64,000 nucleotides of DNA from Achromobacter xylosoxidans (lineage in GTDB: Bacteria > Pseudomonadota > Gammaproteobacteria > Burkholderiales > Burkholderiaceae_B). A program made the position numbers and the translations under genes. The notes below the pieces were generated by a model. That model saw only the letters and a list, made by a program, of their open reading frames with translations. It was not told the DNA's origin and did no database searches. How positions within the stretch are numbered: position 1 is the stretch's first letter; the number at the start of each line of letters is the position of its first letter. Of the stretch, positions 8,240 to 17,426 are shown piece after piece. The stretch covers positions 3,038,001 to 3,102,000 of the forward strand of contig NZ_LN831029.1 of assembly GCF_001457475.1 (NCBI RefSeq), given 5' to 3'.

Positions 8240-8842
8240 TCAGGGCGCGCGCCGCAGGCGCGCCAGCAGGCGCGCTTTGGCGGCGGGCCAGTCGTCGTCG
8301 AGAATGGCGAAATAGACCATGTCGCGGGTGCGTCCGGACTGCGCGATCAGGTGCTTGCGAAACACGCCTTCCTCGACGCCGCCGATGCGCAGGATGGCTT
8401 GCCGCGATTGCACATTGGCCGCCTCCGTCTTGAATACGACGCGTATGATACCAATTGTTTCAAAGGCGTGCTGCAATAAAAGATATTTCGCTTCGGTGTT
8501 GGCGCCGCTGCGCTGGCTGGCGGGTGTCAGCCAGGTGGCGCCGATCTCCAGGCGCCTGTGCGGCAGCGCGATATCCATGTACCGGGTCGTGCCGATGACC
8601 TGGCCGTCGGCGCGGCGGACGATGGCGAACGGCAGGCAGGCGCCCGCCGCCTGGCCCGCCAGGGCGCGTTCGACATAGCGGCGCATGTCCGCGGCCGACG
8701 CCACCGGTTCGGGCTGCAGCCGCCACAGTTCCGGATCGAGGCCGACTTGCGCGAGCGGACCCGCGTGGTCCAGCGTCAGGGGTTCCAGACGCACGATCTG
8801 GCCATCGAGCGTGACCGGTTGAAGGGAAGCGGGGGCGGGCAT
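8240..8842 (-). CDS. GNAT acetyltransferase of the RimJ/RimL type
   Basis: The 200-residue protein begins with a typical LDGQIVRLEPLTLDHAGPL motif. It contains the GNAT core (GTTRYMDI, LEIGATWLTPASQRSGANTEAKYLLLQHAFE, FKTEAANVQSRQAILRIGG) with the acetyl-CoA pyrophosphate loop around QRSGANTEA. RimJ/RimL relatives acetylate protein N-termini or small molecules; the substrate here is unknown. A GGAG element lies 8-9 nt before the ATG. The gene is divergent from the DadA-like gene. Confidence 0.85.
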   Translation of the reverse strand: MPAPASLQPVTLDGQIVRLEPLTLDHAGPLAQVGLDPELWRLQPEPVASAADMRRYVERALAGQAAGACLPFAIVRRADGQVIGTTRYMDIALPHRRLEIGATWLTPASQRSGANTEAKYLLLQHAFETIGIIRVVFKTEAANVQSRQAILRIGGVEEGVFRKHLIAQSGRTRDMVYFAILDDDWPAAKARLLARLRRAP

Positions 8843-8970
8843 GGCGTGGCTCCGTGAGCGCGTCGGGGTCGGGCGCGGACCGTCGTGGCAGGCCTCCCCG
8901 GGGCGACGGATGATTCTACGCCCGCGGTCGTGGCTTGCCGAACCCCTCGCGGCGGCGCAGAATGCCGCGC

Positions 8971-10206
8971 ATGAAAACAGACGTGGTAGTCCTGGGCGCG
9001 GGTATCGTCGGCGTGAGCGCGGCGCTGCATCTGCAGGCGCGCGGCCGCGCGGTGACCCTGCTGGACCGGCGCGGTCCGGGCGAGGAAACCAGCTACGGCA
9101 ATGCCGGGTTGATCGAACGCGCCAGCGTCATTCCCTATGCCTTTCCGCGCGACTGGCGCAGCCTGTTGCGCTATGCCGGCAACCGCCGGCCCGACGTCCG
9201 CTACCATGCGCGCTTCCTGCCGCGCATCGCGCCCTGGCTGCTGCGTTACTGGTGGCATTCCGCGCCGCCCCGGCTGGCGCGGGCGGCCGCCGCCATGCTG
9301 CCGCTGATCGAGCGCAGCGTGGCCGAGCACGACGCGCTCAAGGACGCGGCCGGCATCGGCCGGCTGTTCCGCCGCAATGGCTGGATCGACGGCATGCGGA
9401 CCCAGGCCAGCCTCGATGGCGCGGTCGCCGAGGCCGCCGCGCTGGCGGCCTACGGATTGGATTACGCGGTGCTGGACCGCCAGGGCCTGGCGGCGCTGGA
9501 ACCGTCATTGTCGTCGCGCCTGGTGGGCGCGATCCATTGGCGCGATCCGGTCAATGTATCGGACCCGGGAGCGGTGGCGCGCGGCTACGCGGCCTTGTTC
9601 CAGCAACGCGGCGGCATACTGGCGCGGGGGGATGCGCGCACGCTGGAGTCGGTGTCCGGCGGCTGGCGGGTGCGTGGGGCGACGGGGCCGCTGGAGGCGC
9701 GCGACGTGGTGGTTGCGCTGGGCCCCTGGTCGCCCGATGTATTGCGGCCGCTGGGATATCGCATACCGATGGCGGTCAAGCGCGGCTATCACCAGCATTT
9801 CGCGCTGGAGGGCGGCGCCGCGCTGTCGCGGCCGGTGGCCGATATCGACAGTGGTTTCGTGGTATCGCCCATGACGCTGGGCCTGCGCCTGACCACCGGG
9901 GCCGAGTTCGCGCCGCGCGACGCGGCGCCGACGCCGGTACAGGTGACGCGTACCCGGGCGCTGGCGGCGCAACTGCTGCCGCTGGGCGCCGCGGTGGAGA
10001 AGACGCCCTGGATGGGATGCCGGCCGTGCATGCCGGACATGCGGCCGGTGATCGGCCCGGCGCCGCGCCATCCGGGATTGTGGCTGGCGTTCGGCCATGC
10101 GCACCACGGCTTCACGCTGGGGCCGGTGACCGGCAAGCTGCTGGCCTGCCTGGTGACGGGGCAGGCGCCGGACATGGACCCGGCGCCTTACGCCTTGAAC
10201 CGCTGA
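8971..10206 (+). CDS. FAD-dependent oxidoreductase, D-amino-acid dehydrogenase (DadA-like)
   Basis: This is a DAO-superfamily flavoprotein. The Rossmann FAD motif VVVLGAGIVGVSAALHL is at residues 5-21. ETSYGNAGLI follows near residue 42, as in DadA. The C-terminal FAD-binding segment reads WLAFGHAHHGFTLGPVTGKL. Such enzymes deaminate D-amino acids and pass electrons to the respiratory chain. Start chosen at ATG 8971, where homology begins; an earlier in-frame start adds 12 Arg/Pro-rich residues. It converges on aroG with a 12-bp gap. No dadX racemase is nearby, so the substrate is open. Confidence 0.85.
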   Translation: MKTDVVVLGAGIVGVSAALHLQARGRAVTLLDRRGPGEETSYGNAGLIERASVIPYAFPRDWRSLLRYAGNRRPDVRYHARFLPRIAPWLLRYWWHSAPPRLARAAAAMLPLIERSVAEHDALKDAAGIGRLFRRNGWIDGMRTQASLDGAVAEAAALAAYGLDYAVLDRQGLAALEPSLSSRLVGAIHWRDPVNVSDPGAVARGYAALFQQRGGILARGDARTLESVSGGWRVRGATGPLEARDVVVALGPWSPDVLRPLGYRIPMAVKRGYHQHFALEGGAALSRPVADIDSGFVVSPMTLGLRLTTGAEFAPRDAAPTPVQVTRTRALAAQLLPLGAAVEKTPWMGCRPCMPDMRPVIGPAPRHPGLWLAFGHAHHGFTLGPVTGKLLACLVTGQAPDMDPAPYALNR

Positions 10207-10218
10207 GGCGGCGCCGGT

Positions 10219-11340
10219 TCAGGCGTGGGCGCGGCGCTCGCGCACCGCTTGCGCCAGCAGGTCCAGCACCGGCAGCGTCTGGGCCCAGCCCAGGCAGGCG
10301 TCGGTGATCGACACGCCATGGCGCAACGGCTGGCCCGGCTTGAGATCCTGGCGGCCTTCCTCGAGGTGGCTTTCGATCATCACGCCGGTGATGCGGCGAT
10401 CGCCGCGGCTGAGCTGGGCGGCGATGTCGCGCGCCACGTCGACCTGGCGCAGGTGCGACTTGTTGGAATTGGCGTGCGAGCAATCGATCATGACCTGTTC
10501 GCGTTGGCCGGCGGCGCGCAGCACGGCGCAACAGGCGTCGACGCTGGCCGCATCGTAGTTCGGGCCTTGCTTGCCGCCGCGCAGGATCACGTGGGTGTCC
10601 ACGTTGCCGCGGGTTTCGAAGATGGCGGCCATGCCCATCTTGGTCATGCCCATGAAGGCATGCTTGGCGCTGGCGGCGACGATGGCGTCGGCCGCGATCT
10701 GCACGCCGCCGTCGGTGCCGTTCTTGAACCCCAGCGGGCAGCTCAGGCCGGAGCTGAGCTGGCGATGGCTGGGACTTTCGGTGGTGCGCGCGCCGATGGC
10801 GCCCCAGGCGATCAGGTCGGCGATGTATTGCGGGCTGAGCAGATCGAGGAATTCGGTGGCGATCGGCAGGCCCAGGCCGCTGATGTCCAGCAGCAGCTCG
10901 CGGGCACGGCGCAGGCCTTCGTTGATGCGGAAGCTGCCATCCAGGCGCGGGTCGTTGATGTAGCCCTTCCAGCCGACGGTGGTGCGCGGCTTTTCGAAGT
11001 ACACGCGCATGACGACCAGCAGGTCATCGCGATACTGGTCGGCGGCGGCGCGCAGCTGGCGCGCGTATTCCATGGCCTGGGCGTGGTCGTGGATGGAGCA
11101 GGGGCCGACCACCAGCACCAGGCGGTCGTCGCGGCCGTGAAGCACGTCGGCGATGCGGGCGCGGCTGTCTTCGACCAGCGTCTGGATCTCGGCCGAAACC
11201 GGCAGTTCGTCCTGCAGCAGGGCGGGCGAAATCAACGGCCGCACGGCGCTGATGCGGGTGTCGTCCGTGCGGGTGTTGTCCTGGGTGGCGTCGGCCGTGC
11301 CGACCTCGCGGTCGTGCAGGGGATCGTCAATGCGGGTCAA
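10219..11340 (-). CDS. aroG: 3-deoxy-7-phosphoheptulonate (DAHP) synthase, AroG type
   Basis: This enzyme catalyses the first step of the shikimate pathway, condensing phosphoenolpyruvate with erythrose 4-phosphate. Family motifs are present: LVVGPCSIHD, VMRVYFEKPRTTVGWKG, GARTTESPSHRQL, GFKNGTDG, HVILRGG and DCSHANSNK. I prefer a TTG start at 11340 (LTRIDDPLHDRE), because GGAG lies 7-8 nt upstream and family similarity begins about there. An ATG at 11421 would add 27 unconserved residues. Feedback specificity (Phe, Tyr or Trp) cannot be read safely. Confidence 0.93.
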   Translation of the reverse strand: MTRIDDPLHDREVGTADATQDNTRTDDTRISAVRPLISPALLQDELPVSAEIQTLVEDSRARIADVLHGRDDRLVLVVGPCSIHDHAQAMEYARQLRAAADQYRDDLLVVMRVYFEKPRTTVGWKGYINDPRLDGSFRINEGLRRARELLLDISGLGLPIATEFLDLLSPQYIADLIAWGAIGARTTESPSHRQLSSGLSCPLGFKNGTDGGVQIAADAIVAASAKHAFMGMTKMGMAAIFETRGNVDTHVILRGGKQGPNYDAASVDACCAVLRAAGQREQVMIDCSHANSNKSHLRQVDVARDIAAQLSRGDRRITGVMIESHLEEGRQDLKPGQPLRHGVSITDACLGWAQTLPVLDLLAQAVRERRAHA

Positions 11341-11494
11341 GGGAAGCTCCGTGCCATAGATGCGGAAAAGAGCGTCATTATCGCACCGGCGGGCTTCGTC
11401 CGTCCGGGCTATGTCCCCCACGGTCTAGGCCGATCGGCGGCCGCGGGGGCGCAATAGGACCTAGCCCGTCGTCGCCGGCGCTACAGTCGCGGAA

Positions 11495-11519
11495 GATGCC
11501 GTAGCATGGAGGGACCATG
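11495..11519 (+). promoter_or_regulatory. Leader motif shared with the gene at 30316
   Basis: The 15-mer ATGCCGTAGCATGGA (11496-11510) followed by GGACCAT recurs at 30267-30290 with one gap and few mismatches. In both places it ends about 25 nt before a start codon. A shared promoter or operator is inferred. Confidence 0.35.
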
Positions 11520-11542
11520 CCGACATCCCGAGGACGTGCGCG

Positions 11543-12769
11543 ATGCCCAAGACCGACGCCGGTGCCAACCGACGGATCCTTCTGGTGGAAGACCACCCCG
11601 TGGAGCGGGCCTATCTGCAGAATATGCTGCTGGCGCTGGGCTATCGCCGGGTCGCGGGCGTGGGCAGCAGCACCGAAGCCGTCAGCGCGCTGGCGCGCCA
11701 GGCCTACGACGTGGTGATCAGCGACATCGTCATGGGCGAAGGTGACGGCACGCGCCTGCCGACCGAGTTGCGCCAGCTGGTCGACGGAGGCCGGCTCAAG
11801 AGCATGCCGCCCATCATCTGGATCAGCAGCCTGTCGGACGAACTGCTGCAGTCGCACGTGCGGCTGGCGCTGCAGGGCGGCTGCCCGTCGTCGCTGGCGC
11901 TGTCCAAGCCGGTCTCGCGCAACGCCATGCAGCATGCCGTCAAAATGGCCCTGCACAGCATCGAACACGGCACGACGGCTTCGCCGCGCCAGACGGCCGT
12001 GCGGCGCGATGAAATCGAGGCCGAACTGGGCCATGCGCTGAGTTCGGGCGAGGGCATGAGCGTGGTGCTGCAGCCGCAGGTCGACCTGGACAGCGGTCGC
12101 GCCGTCGCGGCCGAAGCGCTGTCGCGCTGGACCCATCCATCGTTGGGCGCCATTCCCGCCGTTGACTTCGTGCCGGCCGCGCACCGGCTGGGGCTGGACC
12201 AGACCCTGTTCAACCGCGTTGCCGATTGCGTGGTCGAGGTGCAGGTGGCGATGCACGCGGAGGGAATCGCGGTGCCGATCGCGATCAACGCATCGGCCTC
12301 GACGCTGTGCGCGCCCGGCCTGCCGGACGCGCTGGAAACGCGCGTGACGCAGGCCGGCCTGCCGACCCGCCTGGTCAAGGTGGAGCTTACCGAGGACGAG
12401 CCGGTCACCGACTGGTTGACGCTGTCGTCGGCGCTGAACCTGCTGCGGGTGCGCGGCTTCGAGCTGGCGATGGACGACTTTGGCGCCGGCATTGCGTCGA
12501 TGCGGCTGTTTTCGGCCATGCCGTTCACGGAACTGAAGATCGACCGCGATTTCATCGTCCACATGCACCGCGAGCCGGCGTCGCGCGCGGTGGTGGCGGC
12601 CGCCATCGAAATGGGGCGCGTCCTGGGGCGCCGGGTGGTGGCCGAAGGGGTCGAGCAGGAGCGCGACATCCAGTTGCTGCGCGAACTCGGTTGCAAGGTG
12701 GCGCAGGGCTATGGGATTTCGGTGCCGCTGCCGCCGGACGATTTCATCGCGTTCTGCCGCCGGCGATGA
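11543..12769 (+). CDS. Response regulator with EAL (c-di-GMP phosphodiesterase) output
   Basis: The receiver domain (about 10-130) has acidic residues near the N-terminus (VEDHP) and an ISDIVMGEGDG phosphoacceptor loop. The EAL domain (about 150-400) has every catalytic element I can check: AEALSRW, IAINASAST, VELTEDEP, MDDFGAG, ELKIDRDF, VAEGVE and AQGYG. It should therefore hydrolyse c-di-GMP when activated by a kinase not located here. A GAGGA element precedes the ATG. The EAL part closely resembles the EAL-only protein at 38.6-39.5 kb, suggesting paralogues. Confidence 0.9.
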   Translation: MPKTDAGANRRILLVEDHPVERAYLQNMLLALGYRRVAGVGSSTEAVSALARQAYDVVISDIVMGEGDGTRLPTELRQLVDGGRLKSMPPIIWISSLSDELLQSHVRLALQGGCPSSLALSKPVSRNAMQHAVKMALHSIEHGTTASPRQTAVRRDEIEAELGHALSSGEGMSVVLQPQVDLDSGRAVAAEALSRWTHPSLGAIPAVDFVPAAHRLGLDQTLFNRVADCVVEVQVAMHAEGIAVPIAINASASTLCAPGLPDALETRVTQAGLPTRLVKVELTEDEPVTDWLTLSSALNLLRVRGFELAMDDFGAGIASMRLFSAMPFTELKIDRDFIVHMHREPASRAVVAAAIEMGRVLGRRVVAEGVEQERDIQLLRELGCKVAQGYGISVPLPPDDFIAFCRRR

Positions 12770-12802
12770 GCGCCCCGGCGGCAGCCGCGAAGACGGTCGT
12801 CG

Positions 12803-14449
12803 TCAGAGGCCGGCCACGTCGATGTCGCCCGGATGATCGACCGAGAACTTGAACACCACGTCGCGCGACTTGCCCGGTTCCATTTCCCAGTTCCAGACCA
12901 GCACGCCGTCGTCTTCGCGCTTGATGTCGCGTTCGGCGGGCGACAGCAGCTTGACTTCGATCTTCTCGTTGCGCGAGATCGGCAGGCGATCCTTGAAGGT
13001 GACCTGTTCCTTGGTGGCCTTGTTGTTCTTGACGGTGATCTTGTACTCGTAGGTCACGCGCTTGCCGTTGCCGGAAAAACCGGTGCTTTCGGTGAAGCGA
13101 TTGACCAACTGGCGCTTGATCGAGATGCCGTCGTCGGCGCCCAGCGCCAGTTCGAGTTTCTCGCCCGGCATCACCGTCTTCATGGAAGAGGCGGCGACGA
13201 AGGCGTCATCCAGGAAGGTATTGAGCGTGCCCGCCAGGAACGGGTAGTCGGTGCCGTTGCTGGCCAGGGCGGTCAGGAAGGCCGCCTCGCGCAGCGCCGG
13301 CGTGGATTGGTATTGCAGCGTGGCGGGCAGCTTGGCGGTGGTGATGGCGACGCGCTGCACGCTGTTGTCCGACGGCAGCGTGGCCGGGGCGCGGATCTGG
13401 AACGACGCGCTGGTGGCCTCCGACTGTACCGCGGCGGTCGAATCCTTGACGTCTTCCAGCGCATACGCTGCCTCGTCAGCGGCCATCTCGGCACTGGCCT
13501 TGGGGCTCATGCGCGCGCGAGATTCGTTGCGCATGACCGGCGCGGGGGCCGTCGCCGGCATCGGCCTGACAGGTTGCGGCGGCGCCGCCACGTCGATGAT
13601 CCACGGATTCAGCTTGGGCGCGCCGCCGCCCAGGGCTGGTTGCGCGGTCGACAGCGTCAGCTTGACGTTGTTCCAGTCCTCGCCGGTGTTCTGCCGGATG
13701 ACGCCGAAATAACCCAGGTCGACGCTGCGGTCGGCCGGGCGCAGGCGCGCGTCGTAGGCAGGCGTCCAGCGGGCCCCGGCGACTGCGTAGGAGACGTTCA
13801 GGTCGAGCTTGCCGGCGCGCGCCAGGTTGACGCGCAGCGTGACGGTCTTGGTGCGGCGGTTGATCTGGCCCTGCAGCTGGCCCAATTCGCCTTGGGCGGC
13901 GGACAACTGGCGCTCCAGGTCCTCGCGTTGCTCGGCGACACGACGCAGGCCGGCCAGCACGCGGTTGAGCGTGTCGGCGCTGAGCGACTGGATCGCCTTC
14001 AGTTCATCCAGGGTCGGACGCGGACCCTCCTTGGCCGGTTCGGTGGCGCCCCGTTGCATCATCGCCACCAGTTCGCGCTGGTTCTCCAGCACCGCCGCCT
14101 CGTCGTCGAGCGCGGCCTGCTGGCCCTCGATCTTGCGGATCTGATCTTCCAGCTGCTTGACGCGGTCGTTGGGCGTATCGGCCTGGAAGGCGTCGCGCAC
14201 CCGCACGTCCAGCAGGGTGGCCTGGCCGGTGCTCTTGGCGGACACCTGCAGCGAGTTTTCCTGCAGGCTGGCCGGCAGCTTTTCCAGCACCAGCTCGTGC
14301 TCGCCGGCCGGCAGGTCGCTGCTGGCGGCGCGGGTGACCACGGCGCGGTCCTGGTAGACCGTGACGGCGCCGATGGAGGAGGCCAGTCCGGCCGCCGCGG
14401 CCAGACCGGGAAGCGTGGCAAGGGCCACAGCCAGGAGAGTACGTTGCAC
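12803..14449 (-). CDS. Secreted DUF4139 domain protein (mucoidy-inhibitor MuiA-like)
   Basis: I place the start at GTG 14449, giving a clean signal peptide (VQRTLLAVALATLPGLAAAAG, cleavage after AAA) with AGGTG upstream; the longer frame adds 40 Arg/Pro residues. The mature part has an N-terminal DUF4140-like beta domain (GAVTVYQDRAVVTR), a long coiled coil (about 100-210, with VKQLEDQIRKIEGQQ), and the C-terminal DUF4139 domain ending NWEMEPGKSRDVVFKFSVDHP. The family is periplasmic or outer-membrane associated and of unknown mechanism. It converges on the REC-EAL gene with only 33 bp between stops. Confidence 0.82.
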   Translation of the reverse strand: MQRTLLAVALATLPGLAAAAGLASSIGAVTVYQDRAVVTRAASSDLPAGEHELVLEKLPASLQENSLQVSAKSTGQATLLDVRVRDAFQADTPNDRVKQLEDQIRKIEGQQAALDDEAAVLENQRELVAMMQRGATEPAKEGPRPTLDELKAIQSLSADTLNRVLAGLRRVAEQREDLERQLSAAQGELGQLQGQINRRTKTVTLRVNLARAGKLDLNVSYAVAGARWTPAYDARLRPADRSVDLGYFGVIRQNTGEDWNNVKLTLSTAQPALGGGAPKLNPWIIDVAAPPQPVRPMPATAPAPVMRNESRARMSPKASAEMAADEAAYALEDVKDSTAAVQSEATSASFQIRAPATLPSDNSVQRVAITTAKLPATLQYQSTPALREAAFLTALASNGTDYPFLAGTLNTFLDDAFVAASSMKTVMPGEKLELALGADDGISIKRQLVNRFTESTGFSGNGKRVTYEYKITVKNNKATKEQVTFKDRLPISRNEKIEVKLLSPAERDIKREDDGVLVWNWEMEPGKSRDVVFKFSVDHPGDIDVAGL

Positions 14450-14587
14450 GTGTGCACCTATGGGCGGGTTGCGCCGGCCGGGCCCCGCCAGGGGGCCTCT
14501 GCGGCGATAGCGCGACAATTTACAGGGCGCCGCGCCGCCGGGGTTTACAGGAGGTGACAAAGGCGACAAGGCGATACCGGGCGGGTT

Positions 14588-15496
14588 TCACGCTGGCGCC
14601 GCGTGTTCCGGGTGGGCCAGCCCCCGCAGCATCTGGACCGCGTTGCGCGCGGCGATGGAGCGGTCGTGGCGGCGGTAGGCCATGTCCAGCAAGGCATGCG
14701 GCGCATCGCCCTTGATCGGCCGGTACTCGATGCCTTGCGCGCCCATGTGGCGCATGGCCGCCGGCACGATCGAGATGCCCACGCCCGCCGCCACCAGGCT
14801 GACGATGGACGCCATCTGCGGCGCCTCCTGGATCACGCGGGGCGTGAAGCCGGCGCGCAGGCAGGCGCCCTGGATGGCATCGTACAGGCCGGCGCCGATC
14901 GGGCGCGGATAGAGCACGAAATCCTGGTCCGCGAGGGCGGCGATGGGCACGCTGCGCTTGCGGCTGAGCGGATGGCCGGGAGGCAGGGCGATCAACATCG
15001 GTTCGTCCAGCACGCGCTCGGATTCGAACTCCGGGTCAAGCACGTAGGGCGGCCGCACGAATGCCACGTCCACGGCGTTCTCGCGCAGGCCGCGCAGCAG
15101 GCTGATGGTGTTGCTTTCCGTGAGGCTGATGCGCACGTCGGGATAGCGGTCGCGGAACGCCCGGATGGCGCGCGGCAGATAGGGATGGAACACGGCCGAG
15201 GCCGTGAATCCGACGGTGATGGCGCCATGCTCGCCCCGTCCGAGGCGGCGCGCCGTGTCGATGGCGCGGTCGGCGCTGGCCAGGATGGCGCGCGCGTCTT
15301 CCAGGAATTGGGCGCCGGCCTCGGTCAGTTCGACGCCGCGCGGCAGGCGCAGGAACAGCGGCGTGCCGATCTCGCGCTCCAGTTGCTGGATCTGCTGGCT
15401 CAGCGGCGGCTGGCCGATACCCAGCCGCGCGGCGGCGCGGGTGAAGTGCAGCTCGTCGGCGACCACGGTGAAATAGCGCAGGTGTCTCAGTTCCAT
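14588..15496 (-). CDS. LysR-family transcriptional regulator
   Basis: The N-terminal helix-turn-helix (MELRHLRYFTVVADELHFTRAAARLGIGQPPLSQQI) is classic LysR of the CatR/BenM subgroup. A periplasmic-binding-fold effector domain follows (about residues 90-295). It is divergent from an MFS transporter gene across about 100 bp, the usual arrangement when a LysR protein controls its neighbour. The AT-rich gap contains ATATATTGGACATAT-like sequence that could hold the T-N11-A box. The effector is unknown. Confidence 0.9.
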   Translation of the reverse strand: MELRHLRYFTVVADELHFTRAAARLGIGQPPLSQQIQQLEREIGTPLFLRLPRGVELTEAGAQFLEDARAILASADRAIDTARRLGRGEHGAITVGFTASAVFHPYLPRAIRAFRDRYPDVRISLTESNTISLLRGLRENAVDVAFVRPPYVLDPEFESERVLDEPMLIALPPGHPLSRKRSVPIAALADQDFVLYPRPIGAGLYDAIQGACLRAGFTPRVIQEAPQMASIVSLVAAGVGISIVPAAMRHMGAQGIEYRPIKGDAPHALLDMAYRRHDRSIAARNAVQMLRGLAHPEHAAPA

Positions 15497-15600
15497 CGTT
15501 ATTAAATATAGCGAGTGCCGGTTTCATATATTGGACATATGCAGGGGAAAAGTCTACTTTGATCGCACGGGCCGTTGCCCGGTGTTTTTCGAGAATCCCG

Positions 15601-16890
15601 ATGTCCACTGCTTCCGCCGCTTCCGCCTCCGCCCCTGGCGCCGCGTCCCCCGCGCCGCAGCCCGATTACCTGGCGCGCGGCACGCCGGCCCTGCGGCGCG
15701 CCCAATGGGCGCTGTTCGCGGCCGGTTTTTCGACCTTTTCGCTGCTGTATTGCGTGCAGCCGCTGATGCCGCTGTTCACGCAGGCCTTTGGCGTGTCCCC
15801 GGCCGAGAGCAGCCTGGTGCTGTCGCTCTGTACCGGCCTGCTGGCCATCGCCATCTTCCTGGTCGGCCTGTTTTCCCAGGCGTTGCCGCGCAAGCGGATC
15901 ATGGCGCTGTCGCTGCTGGCCTCGGCCATCCTGGGCACGGCGGCGGCGATCGCGCCCGACTGGCACAGCCTGCTGGCGTTGCGCGCCCTGCAAGGCGTGG
16001 CGATGGGCGGGGTGCCGGCGGTGGCCATGGCCTACCTGGCCGAGGAAGTCGAACCCGACACGCTGGGTTTCGCGATGGGGCTGTACATCAGCGGCAGCGC
16101 CTTCGGCGGGCTCTCCGGCCGCGTCATCACCGGCCTGGTGTCGGATCATTTCGGATGGCGCGCGGCCTTGGGCACGCTGGGGCTGCTGGGCGTGGTGGCG
16201 GCCGTGCTGTTCATCTGGCTGCTGCCGGCCTCGCGGCGCTTCACGCCGCGGCGCCCGCGCGGCTGGGCCGGCGTGGCCGGCGACGTGCGCGCCGGCATCG
16301 GCGCGCATCTGCGCAACGGCCCGCTATGCGGCCTGTTCGCCATGGGCGGCCTGTTGATGGGCGCGTTCGTCACGGTCTACAACTATGTCGGCTTCCGCCT
16401 GCTGGCGCCGCCGTTTTCGCTGAGCCAGACGTTCATCGGCTTCATTTTCGTGGTGTACCTGGTCGGCATTTTCGCTTCCACCTATTTCGGCCGCCTGGCC
16501 GATCGCCATGGACGCGGCGCCATGCTGGCGGCCGCGACCGGCCTGGCGCTGGCGGGCCTGCTGCTGACCCTGTCGGATGCCTTGCCGCTGCTGATCGCGG
16601 GCATCGTGGTGTTCACCTTCGGATTCTTCGCCGCGCATGCGGTGGCCAGCGGTTGGGTCGGCCAGATGTCGCGCGGCTACAAGGCCTTGGCGGCTTCGCT
16701 GTACCTGCTGGTGTATTACGTCGGCTCCAGTGTGCTGGGTTCGCTGGGCGGACATTTCTGGACCGATGGCCGTTGGCCGGGCGTGGCCGCCATGGCGGGC
16801 GGCCTGCTGGCGTTGGCATTGGTCATCAGCGCGGCGCTGTACTGGCGCACGGCGCCTCGGCCGCCAGCGTCGCGTCCATGCCCTGACTGA
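15601..16890 (+). CDS. MFS transporter (YnfM/arabinose-efflux-like)
   Basis: Twelve predicted transmembrane segments in about 430 residues, with MFS hallmarks after TM2-3 (PRKRIMALSLLASA) and a second-half copy (FGRLADRHGRGAMLAA). The family includes inner-membrane efflux carriers such as YnfM. Start taken at ATG 15601 (MSTASAAS); a TTG at 15559 in frame is less likely. The divergent LysR gene probably regulates it. Its last 65 bp overlap the 3' end of the convergent flhD-like gene. Confidence 0.88.
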   Translation: MSTASAASASAPGAASPAPQPDYLARGTPALRRAQWALFAAGFSTFSLLYCVQPLMPLFTQAFGVSPAESSLVLSLCTGLLAIAIFLVGLFSQALPRKRIMALSLLASAILGTAAAIAPDWHSLLALRALQGVAMGGVPAVAMAYLAEEVEPDTLGFAMGLYISGSAFGGLSGRVITGLVSDHFGWRAALGTLGLLGVVAAVLFIWLLPASRRFTPRRPRGWAGVAGDVRAGIGAHLRNGPLCGLFAMGGLLMGAFVTVYNYVGFRLLAPPFSLSQTFIGFIFVVYLVGIFASTYFGRLADRHGRGAMLAAATGLALAGLLLTLSDALPLLIAGIVVFTFGFFAAHAVASGWVGQMSRGYKALAASLYLLVYYVGSSVLGSLGGHFWTDGRWPGVAAMAGGLLALALVISAALYWRTAPRPPASRPCPD

Positions 16891-17125
16891 GGGCCGCCAG
16901 CAACAGGTGCGGTTCGAGGCTCAACTGGGCGAGCACCACGCTGCATCGGGACAGGCGGGCGAGGTCTTGCGGCCCCAGGGCGGCCAGCCACTGGCAGGCC
17001 TGGACCGACATCTGCATGCCCGCCAGCGCCGGCAGGTTGCCGGTGCGCGCCATCCGCTGCAACAGCAGCAGATACATGAGATTGGTTTCGTGGATGTCGC
17101 GCAGAAGTTCGGCGGATCTCGGCAT
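16826..17125 (-). CDS. flhD: FlhD-like transcriptional regulator
   Basis: The first 85 residues resemble FlhD: SAELLRDIHETNLMYLLLLQRMA corresponds to the E. coli [21 protein letters not shown] region, followed by similar helices. FlhD works with FlhC as a heteromeric activator of flagellar class II genes. No flhC or flagellar gene is in the window, so this is an orphan paralogue or a separated copy. The cysteine that bridges FlhD dimers in E. coli appears displaced. GAGGGG precedes the ATG. The 3' end overlaps the convergent MFS gene by 65 bp. Confidence 0.75.
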   Translation of the reverse strand: MPRSAELLRDIHETNLMYLLLLQRMARTGNLPALAGMQMSVQACQWLAALGPQDLARLSRCSVVLAQLSLEPHLLLAALSQGMDATLAAEAPCASTAPR

Positions 17126-17426
17126 CGGGTGCCCCTCACTTCATTGAGTCCGCGGCCAGGCGGCCGCGGCCGGGAACAGACAAGGCGCGAGCGTCCTGGA
17201 GGGGCGTCTGATCAAGCCGGCGGGCTTGCGTGCCGCGGGCTTGTGTGCCGGTATGGTCCGTTGATCATATTTAAGCGGTCCGGGGCCGTCAGTAATGGAT
17301 TTCCCGCAGCAGGGCGGGGGATATCGTTATATCGGTAAACAGACGCATTCTCATTTATAATGCCTCGCATGTCGACGGCGCCGCCCACGCGGATGCCATG
17401 TTGCCCGCCATTCCGAGAGGCCTCCG
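17126..17426. other. Divergent promoter region between flhD-like and DUF2325 genes
   Basis: A perfect TATAAT at 17356-17361 lies 65 nt before the DUF2325 start codon, but no good -35 element is seen at 16-18 bp. The stretch is more AT-rich than its surroundings. No gene is recognised in it. Confidence 0.5.

Noticed and set aside
11495..11510. FliA (sigma-28) promoter in the shared GCCGTAGC motif
   Set aside because: The GCCG element is present, but no TAAA lies 15 bp upstream at either copy.
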